The position numbers and the translations under genes were made by a program. DNA of 13,032 nucleotides, from contig JAANWY010000390.1 in the NCBI GenBank assembly GCA_018263655.1, positions 1 through 13,032 of the forward strand, written 5' to 3'. Source of the DNA: Anaerolineales bacterium (lineage in GTDB: Bacteria > Chloroflexota > Anaerolineae > Epilineales > JAANWY01). The notes below the pieces were generated by a model. That model made no database searches, had not been told where the DNA came from, and worked only from the letters and a program-made list of their open reading frames with translations. Of the stretch, positions 7,306 to 11,604 are shown one piece after another. Numbering within the stretch: position 1 is the stretch's first letter; every line of letters begins with the position of its first letter.

Positions 7306-7630
7306 ACACCTGCATGCGTTGGATTTCCCGGTAAGCTTCGACAAGCTTATTCCGCACCTGGAGCGCCAAGCGCAACGAGAGATCCGCTTCCTCCACGGCG
7401 ATCATCACATTGTGTAACTCAACTGACTCACCAGCAGCTAAGCGAGCCACGGCCTCATTCGCCTCGGAATTCACCTGATTCAGGTCGTCTACAGCCTGAG
7501 TCAGGAGCCGGCCAAAGGTCTCAGCCGCCTCCTTGGTCCCGCCGGCGGACTCAGCCTCAGTGCCCGCTGCTGAGCTGCTCAACGCCTGGAGGGCGAGATC
7601 ACGAGCGCTCTGAATTTCACCAACAGACAT
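7304..7630 (-). CDS. fliE: FliE, MS ring-rod junction protein
   Basis: FliE joins the MS ring to the proximal rod and is the first protein exported. The 108-residue product has an N-terminal variable half and the conserved C-terminal helices: FGRLLTQAVDDLN, then ELHNVMIAVEEADLSLRLAL, and the end YREIQRMQV. I chose ATG 7628-7630 over a GTG at 7634-7636 because GGAGG sits 5 nt upstream of the ATG and overlaps the GTG. It is separated from flgC by a 294-nt spacer of repeats and from fliF by another array, so coupling to its neighbours is weaker than in the fliF-fliG-fliH-fliI stretch. Confidence 0.95.
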   Translation of the reverse strand: MSVGEIQSARDLALQALSSSAAGTEAESAGGTKEAAETFGRLLTQAVDDLNQVNSEANEAVARLAAGESVELHNVMIAVEEADLSLRLALQVRNKLVEAYREIQRMQV

Positions 7631-7635
7631 CTCCA

Positions 7636-7640
7636 CCTCC
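7636..7640 (-). promoter_or_regulatory. Shine-Dalgarno of fliE
   Basis: GGAGG lies 5 nt before ATG 7628-7630. It decides the start of fliE and is the strongest ribosome binding site in the window. Confidence 0.75.
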
Positions 7641-7674
7641 CTGGCAACCGTTCGCTACCATCCAATCCTCGCCT

Positions 7675-7792
7675 CTGGCCGAGGTCTCCCTCAACATGCT
7701 GGACGAGGTCTCCCACATCGCTGGACGAGGTCTCCCTCAATATGCTGGACGAGGTCTCCCTCAATATGCTGGACGAGGTCTCCCGACCGATG
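7675..7792. repeat. 24-bp tandem repeat, five units, in the flgC-fliE spacer
   Basis: The unit CTGGACGAGGTCTCCCTCAA plus TATG occurs at 7675-7698, 7699-7720 (a 22-bp variant), 7721-7744, 7745-7768 and 7769-7792. Units 3 and 4 are identical. Each contains GAGGTCTCC. No convincing reading frame or promoter is seen here. This is the first part of the gene-free stretch 7631-7924, which consists almost entirely of repeats. Confidence 0.93.
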
Positions 7793-7823
7793 TCCCCTCG
7801 GCGGCGGCGGTCAGGAGACCTTG
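7774..7823. repeat. GGTCTCC-type inverted repeat (hairpin) in the flgC-fliE spacer
   Basis: GGTCTCCCGACCG (7777-7789) pairs with CGGTCAGGAGACC (7808-7820) with one C-A mismatch. The stem extends to 7774/7823 with a G-T wobble; the loop is 18 nt and GC-rich. It joins the 24-bp array (GGTCTCC orientation) to the 25-bp array (GGAGACC orientation), so the two arrays point towards each other. The core stem is the same as at 1000-1051. Confidence 0.75.
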
Positions 7824-7885
7824 CCGAGCACAGGAGTAGGAGACCTTGCCGAGCACAGGAGTAGGAGACCTGCCGAACAATGAGT
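7813..7885. repeat. 25-bp tandem repeat, three units, in the flgC-fliE spacer
   Basis: AGGAGACCTTGCCGAGCACA plus GGAGT occurs exactly twice (7813-7837 and 7838-7862), then as a degenerate 23-bp third unit (7863-7885). Its AGGAGACC core is the reverse complement of the GGTCTCCT core of the preceding array. Confidence 0.9.
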
Positions 7886-7925
7886 GGTCGCCTATGGTCG
7901 CCTACGGTCGCCTACGGTCGCCTAC
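7886..7925. repeat. 10-bp tandem repeat, four units, abutting the flgC stop
   Basis: GGTCGCCTAT is followed by three copies of GGTCGCCTAC (7886-7895, 7896-7905, 7906-7915, 7916-7925). The last base of the array is the first plus-strand base of the flgC stop codon (CTA, 7925-7927). Confidence 0.93.
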
Positions 7926-8356
7926 TACCGTCCAATCTCCAGAGCCGCCGACGCCATAGCCTTGGTGGCGTCTATGACTACCACATTGGCCTCGTACGAT
8001 CGCCGCGCCGCCAGCATATCTACCATCTCAGTCACAGTGTCTACGTTGGGCATCTGAACCATACCCGTATCCGGGTCCGCATCCGGGTGACTGGGATCGT
8101 GCACCAATGGCCCCGGGCGTTGATCTTCCACGATCCCATCGACTTGAACACCCCGCCCCATCCTCTGATGGCCCGACGACGTCCAGGCAACTGAGTCTTC
8201 ACGGGGCATAAATACCACACGCTTGCGCTGGTACGGACCGCCCTCCGGAGTGCGCGTTGTGTTCGCATTGGCAATGTTGTTGGCAATAATGTCCATCCGC
8301 AGTCGCTGTGCTGTAAGGGCCGCACCGCTGGTGATCAAGGTTCGTCGTAAGCTCAT
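7925..8356 (-). CDS. flgC: FlgC, flagellar proximal rod protein
   Basis: FlgC follows FlgB in the rod. From ATG 8356 the protein has 143 residues, with the rod N-terminal motif LTAQRLRMDIIANNIANANT (14-33). The near C-terminal FlgC segment has VHDPSHPDADPDTGMVQMPN (85-104), followed by ARRSYEANV and ending ALEIGR. An alternative ATG at 8369-8371 would add five residues (MWGCE) and begins directly after the glycoside hydrolase stop. I prefer MSLRRTL because FlgC proteins usually open MSL; neither start has a strong Shine-Dalgarno. Its upstream neighbour is the glycoside hydrolase rather than flgB, 15 nt away, so the two are very probably co-transcribed. Confidence 0.95.
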   Translation of the reverse strand: MSLRRTLITSGAALTAQRLRMDIIANNIANANTTRTPEGGPYQRKRVVFMPREDSVAWTSSGHQRMGRGVQVDGIVEDQRPGPLVHDPSHPDADPDTGMVQMPNVDTVTEMVDMLAARRSYEANVVVIDATKAMASAALEIGR

Positions 8357-8371
8357 CTCACAACCCCACAT

Positions 8372-9736
8372 TCACGTTGATTTTAGAGCATCCACGATAG
8401 GACTGACACCGTCAGGGCGGAACAGGGCCTGGTGAGAAAAGGCTTTGTCGTGACCTCCGCCCGCCTCATTGGCGACGATCCAGTAACTATAAGCCAGGAA
8501 GTCTGGTTCCCGTTGAGCCATGTGCGCGTAGGACTGGCGGACGCGCTCCACCTGATCTTGGACAGTGAAGTCACCGCCAGGATATATGCCGCCCTCTGTG
8601 CCGACCATGGGCATCTGGCGCCCCAGCTCGTCCTGGATGATGTCAGCGTAACGCCGATAGCGGAAGAACCCCTTGCCATCCCCTGAATCGTAGTTGTGCA
8701 CGCTAAGCCAGGCCTGGTCGAGCACGTCTACCTGGCCGCGCTTTTTTAGTTCTTGCAAAGCTGTACGCAGGAACTGCAAGTCGTCCATCTCTCCACCGGG
8801 GCTGAGAGCGCCAAAGCCGGGCAGCCCGCCGGCTCGCACGACAGCTCGTGCCGCCGGCACCCACAGATCCAGATAGCGGCCGACATCCGGATCACGGCCG
8901 CCGTTTTCAAACCGCAGGTTCGGCTCATTGTAGAGCTGGAAATAGTGTACACCTTTATCCCGGTAGTGTCGCACTGCCGCCTCCAAATCCTCCGGCGGTA
9001 TAGGGTTCAGGCCCGCAGTGTAGATGCGCATTACGGGCATGATGCCGGCCTGTGTGAGCCGTTCCACCAGGTAATCATTGCGCTCAGTGTCAGCGCCTTC
9101 ATTCAGGATCACAGCCCATTTGATCTTCATCTCCTGTAACTCCCGAACGAAGCGGTCAACGACACCCTGGCTCTGAGAAACGGTGGGGATCCAGTGCATC
9201 CCGCGACCATTGTCGCCGGCTGGACGCGGGAACTGGCTGAGCGGCGGAGCCGAGGGCTCCTCAAGTAGCGTTGCGAGGGAGTGGAGAAATGCCTGCAGGC
9301 GTTTCTCCACCCTGAAACTCGTTGAAGGATCAATCCTCTCTTCTCGGCTCCTTGGCTCCTTCGCTCCTTCACTCACCTGGCTCGGCCACGGGATGCGGTC
9401 AGGGTCTGTCCCCAGGAGAGCGCGCAGTGTAGGGGAGGAAGAACGAGTGAATGGCGCATCAGCGGGCAGGGGGGCAAAGGGGGCATCGCCGGACGGTTCC
9501 CCTCCCATACCACCCGCGTCAGATTCCTGCCGGCCGTTCAACCCACCCACGGGGTGCGTCGAGCCGGTCGAAATGGCGCTTTGCACAGCTTTCTCAAGCA
9601 GCCCGGCAAAAGCCTCCAAGCCAGAAGCTCTGACCTGGAAGGGGTACCCGGCGACCCCGGTCGATGGCATTACGGCAGGCTCCGCCTCGATCCGGGACGG
9701 CATGTTCGTCAAGTCTTCGCCAATTCGCTCTATCAT
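8372..9736 (-). CDS. Clan GH-A-like glycoside hydrolase at the head of the flagellar operon, no signal peptide
   Basis: The 454-residue protein has a Pro/Gly/Ser-rich disordered N-terminus (1-175) and a TIM-barrel hydrolase domain (about 178-454). Visible catalytic features are YNEP (269-272, Glu271 as candidate acid/base), LSVHNY (345-350), VGTEGG (378-383, Glu381 as candidate nucleophile) and Trp419 after the last strand. These fit clan GH-A (GH5/GH39/GH53-like); I cannot assign a family or substrate. No signal peptide, lipobox or membrane helix is present. An amphipathic helix at 38-55 contains FAGLL (43-47), which resembles the FxxxL gate-recognition motif of early flagellar export substrates and the FliE sequence FGRLL. 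The gene follows a sigma-70-like promoter and lies 15 nt before flgC. A role in cell-wall or surface-glycan opening for the rod is inferred. The start ATG 9736 has only a distant GAGG. Confidence 0.8.
   Translation of the reverse strand: MIERIGEDLTNMPSRIEAEPAVMPSTGVAGYPFQVRASGLEAFAGLLEKAVQSAISTGSTHPVGGLNGRQESDAGGMGGEPSGDAPFAPLPADAPFTRSSSPTLRALLGTDPDRIPWPSQVSEGAKEPRSREERIDPSTSFRVEKRLQAFLHSLATLLEEPSAPPLSQFPRPAGDNGRGMHWIPTVSQSQGVVDRFVRELQEMKIKWAVILNEGADTERNDYLVERLTQAGIMPVMRIYTAGLNPIPPEDLEAAVRHYRDKGVHYFQLYNEPNLRFENGGRDPDVGRYLDLWVPAARAVVRAGGLPGFGALSPGGEMDDLQFLRTALQELKKRGQVDVLDQAWLSVHNYDSGDGKGFFRYRRYADIIQDELGRQMPMVGTEGGIYPGGDFTVQDQVERVRQSYAHMAQREPDFLAYSYWIVANEAGGGHDKAFSHQALFRPDGVSPIVDALKST
9281..9310. 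repeat. 30-bp near-perfect palindrome inside the hydrolase linker
   Basis: GTGGAGAAATGCCTG (9281-9295) is followed directly by CAGGCGTTTCTCCAC (9296-9310). The arms are complementary except for one T-G position, with no loop. It lies in the coding sequence for the disordered N-terminal region (about residues 143-152) just before the catalytic domain. Confidence 0.8.
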
Positions 9737-9766
9737 TCTATAGACAGGCCTCGTAACGACATACGG

Positions 9767-9787
9767 GATGCGGTCATCGGCCGCATC
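9767..9787 (-). promoter_or_regulatory. Possible 5'-leader hairpin upstream of the glycoside hydrolase
   Basis: GATGCGG (9767-9773) and CCGCATC (9781-9787) form a 7-bp stem with a 7-nt loop in the predicted leader between the promoter and ATG 9736. It is short and may be chance. No riboswitch class is recognised. Confidence 0.3.
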
Positions 9788-9820
9788 ACCGTATACCCAT
9801 GATCAATGGAATCTGCATGT

Positions 9821-9849
9821 AGTATACCAAGGCCTGACTAGATTGTCAG
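9821..9849 (-). promoter_or_regulatory. Sigma-70-type promoter for the hydrolase-flgC-fliE operon
   Basis: On the minus strand CTGACA (9844-9849) is followed after exactly 17 nt by TATACT (9821-9826), each one base from the sigma-70 consensus. The -35 box overlaps the stop codon of the response regulator gene (9846-9848). Transcription would start near 9814, giving a leader of roughly 78 nt before ATG 9736. It lies in the only clear break between the signalling genes and the flagellar genes. No sigma-28 or sigma-54 consensus was recognised there. Confidence 0.6.
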
Positions 9850-10793
9850 TAAACGCTACGTAAGAATCCCGTGACAGAGCGGCGAATGGGCAGGATTGCC
9901 TGTTCAAACACATGCAGCTTCATGCGAGCACGAGCCAGTTGCTCTGCCAACCGCTGCTCACGCTGAGTAAGCCGCGCATTCTCGATAGCAACGGCCACCT
10001 GGCCGGCCAGCACACTTATCAAATCACGATCGCCTGGAGTGAACGGGCGCTCAGTTCCCTCCAACTTGGTCAAGTTAAGTACGCCGAATGTGCGCCCTCC
10101 TACAGTCAGAGGAGCACACACGGCAGAGGCGATCTCCTCACTCTGTAACGCCGCTGCGAGTTCGGATGGCATTGGCGAACGCTGATCCAACAGCAGTGGT
10201 TCGCCGTGCATCACCGCCCAGCCGGCGACGCCTTCACCAATAGGCGTGCGCGTCGAGCGTATCACATCCCGAGGAAGCCCTTGCGCTGCGACGATGGTCA
10301 ATTCACCTTGTTCTTCCAGCATCATTGAGGCTCGATCTGCGTCACTCTCTTGGGTAGCTACTTTGACCACTTGGTTGAACAAAGCCTCCAGCGTCGTTGT
10401 ATTCATTAACGAACGGCTTAGCTCGTAGAGAGGCAGCAACGTCTTGAGGCGAGCGTTCTCCTGTCGCAATCTCCGTTGCTCGAAGGCGTGCGACACAGCC
10501 TGGTGCAACTCAGCCGGCGTGAATGGCTTCAGAACAAAGCTTGAAATGCCATTGTGTAGCGCGTCTACGGCGAGCTCCATTGAGGGATAGCAAGTCGTGA
10601 CCACGCCCATGACGTCCGGTTGGCATGATCTAATATCTTCGTAGAGCGAGAGGCCATCTCGGTCCGGTACCCGGAAATCCACGATGACTAGATCGAGAGG
10701 CGTTTGGTGGCCAATCTGTGTGGCCCTCTTACTATCTGCGGTTGTGTAGACTGTGTGGCCATTGCCACCGAGGAGGCGGTTATAGAGCTCCAA
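9846..10793 (-). CDS. Response regulator: receiver domain plus GAF domain, start uncertain
   Basis: The receiver shows phospho-acceptor Asp39 in LVIVDF, Thr66/67 in VVTTCYP and Lys89 in FVLKPF. A helical linker (95-130), a GAF domain (about 133-273) and a short helical tail follow. No DNA-binding, GGDEF or kinase domain is seen, so the output is probably by protein contact. The start used here is TTG 10791-10793, but the receiver frame continues upstream as HILAVDREPDL (10794-10826), the missing first strand with its acidic residue. Two TAG codons (10827-10832) lie directly before that His. A complete receiver therefore needs a rare start (ATC or CTG), or the gene is truncated, or the sequence has an error. 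In the acidic motif VDREP the usual second Asp is Arg. Confidence 0.85.
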   Translation of the reverse strand: MELYNRLLGGNGHTVYTTADSKRATQIGHQTPLDLVIVDFRVPDRDGLSLYEDIRSCQPDVMGVVTTCYPSMELAVDALHNGISSFVLKPFTPAELHQAVSHAFEQRRLRQENARLKTLLPLYELSRSLMNTTTLEALFNQVVKVATQESDADRASMMLEEQGELTIVAAQGLPRDVIRSTRTPIGEGVAGWAVMHGEPLLLDQRSPMPSELAAALQSEEIASAVCAPLTVGGRTFGVLNLTKLEGTERPFTPGDRDLISVLAGQVAVAIENARLTQREQRLAEQLARARMKLHVFEQAILPIRRSVTGFLRSVY

Positions 10794-10864
10794 AAGATCT
10801 GGTTCTCGGTCAACAGCCAGGATATGCTACTAGCTCGACAATGTCACATTACCGCCCCACGTTG

Positions 10865-10909
10865 GCCGAAGGTCTCCTGTGCGGGGCACGCAGACAGGAG
10901 ACCTTCGGC
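10865..10909. repeat. Perfect 16-bp hairpin of the GGTCTCC family between sortase and response regulator
   Basis: GCCGAAGGTCTCCTGT (10865-10880) and ACAGGAGACCTTCGGC (10894-10909) are exact reverse complements around a 13-nt loop. It begins 3 nt after the sortase stop codon on the minus strand. No T-run follows on either strand, so it is not a textbook intrinsic terminator. It could protect the 3' end, attenuate read-through into the response regulator, or simply be a mobile palindromic repeat. Confidence 0.88.
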
Positions 10910-10911
10910 GA

Positions 10912-11604
10912 TCAGTAGTTGCCAGATTCTTGAGTACGTGCCGCTGCCTGGGAGACTGGTTTCGCAACGACGATCAGTCGGTACGCATTGCCTGTCGGCG
11001 GCCAGCAGGTCACCAGAGTCAGACGCTCATCAACTGTGGGCCCTACCCACTGGGCATTCTGGTACCTTTGTTCCGGCGGTGCGCCGAGCTCACGCAGCAG
11101 GAAGGTATCCTCCACAGCATAGCGAAACTCTTCCTCCGCAGCGTAGAGAGAGACTGAATCCCCAGGGAGCAGGCGCCACAGATCCTCGAATACTCGGCCC
11201 TGGATGTTGTGATGGCCCGAGAGCACAACGTTACCGCGCTGACCCGGGAAAGATGAGCCCACCTGGTAGCCGGCTGCGTCGGCCGGCACCGACCACTCAG
11301 TGACTTCCACACCATCCTGTTGTGTGTTTCGCCACTGCATGGGCCGCACCGGCGCGTCTAGATCGATGCTCGGGGCCACGACCCGCTCAGGGGGGAACCG
11401 GGCCGGCGATGTACGCTTCATAGCCTTGACCGGCGTCGCCGTGACGCCCGGCTCCACTAGCGTCGCCGTCGCCGATGGCACGACGGGATAAGGCCGGATA
11501 ACCTCTTCCGGCACAGTGAACTGAGGCGTTTCGGGCTGGCTCTGACAAGCAACGGCCGGCAGGACCAAGGCACAGACCAGCAGCATGATGATAGTGCGAG
11601 TCAT
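10912..11604 (-). CDS. Sortase with lipoprotein-type N-terminus (class D/E-like)
   Basis: The 230-residue protein begins with a hydrophobic signal (residues 3-19) ending in a plausible lipobox, AVAC with Cys20, so it is likely to be a lipoprotein on the outer face of the membrane. After a Thr/Pro-rich linker (21-70) comes a sortase domain with His131 in LSGHHN, Cys200 in TLVTCWP and Arg209 in YRLIVV, the three catalytic residues in the expected order. Sortases join surface proteins to the cell wall or build pili in monoderm bacteria. No substrate with an LPXTG-type tail is seen nearby. The start ATG 11602-11604 overlaps the upstream stop (ATGA), so it is probably translationally coupled to the GAF/HD-like gene. 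Lipid-anchored sortases are less common than ones with a membrane helix. Confidence 0.87.
   Translation of the reverse strand: MTRTIIMLLVCALVLPAVACQSQPETPQFTVPEEVIRPYPVVPSATATLVEPGVTATPVKAMKRTSPARFPPERVVAPSIDLDAPVRPMQWRNTQQDGVEVTEWSVPADAAGYQVGSSFPGQRGNVVLSGHHNIQGRVFEDLWRLLPGDSVSLYAAEEEFRYAVEDTFLLRELGAPPEQRYQNAQWVGPTVDERLTLVTCWPPTGNAYRLIVVAKPVSQAAARTQESGNY

Noticed and set aside
7675..7885. CRISPR array between fliE and flgC
   Set aside because: Units are contiguous 24-25 bp tandem copies without unique spacers, and no cas genes are present.
9750..9800. Sigma-28 promoter (GCCGATGA resembling GCCGATAA) before the hydrolase
   Set aside because: No TAAA-type -35 element is found about 15 nt upstream; the GCCGATGA is part of a small stem-loop.
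10865..10909. Intrinsic terminator after the sortase gene
   Set aside because: The stem is perfect, but no T-run follows on the minus (or plus) strand and the same element family recurs elsewhere, so it is listed as a repeat.
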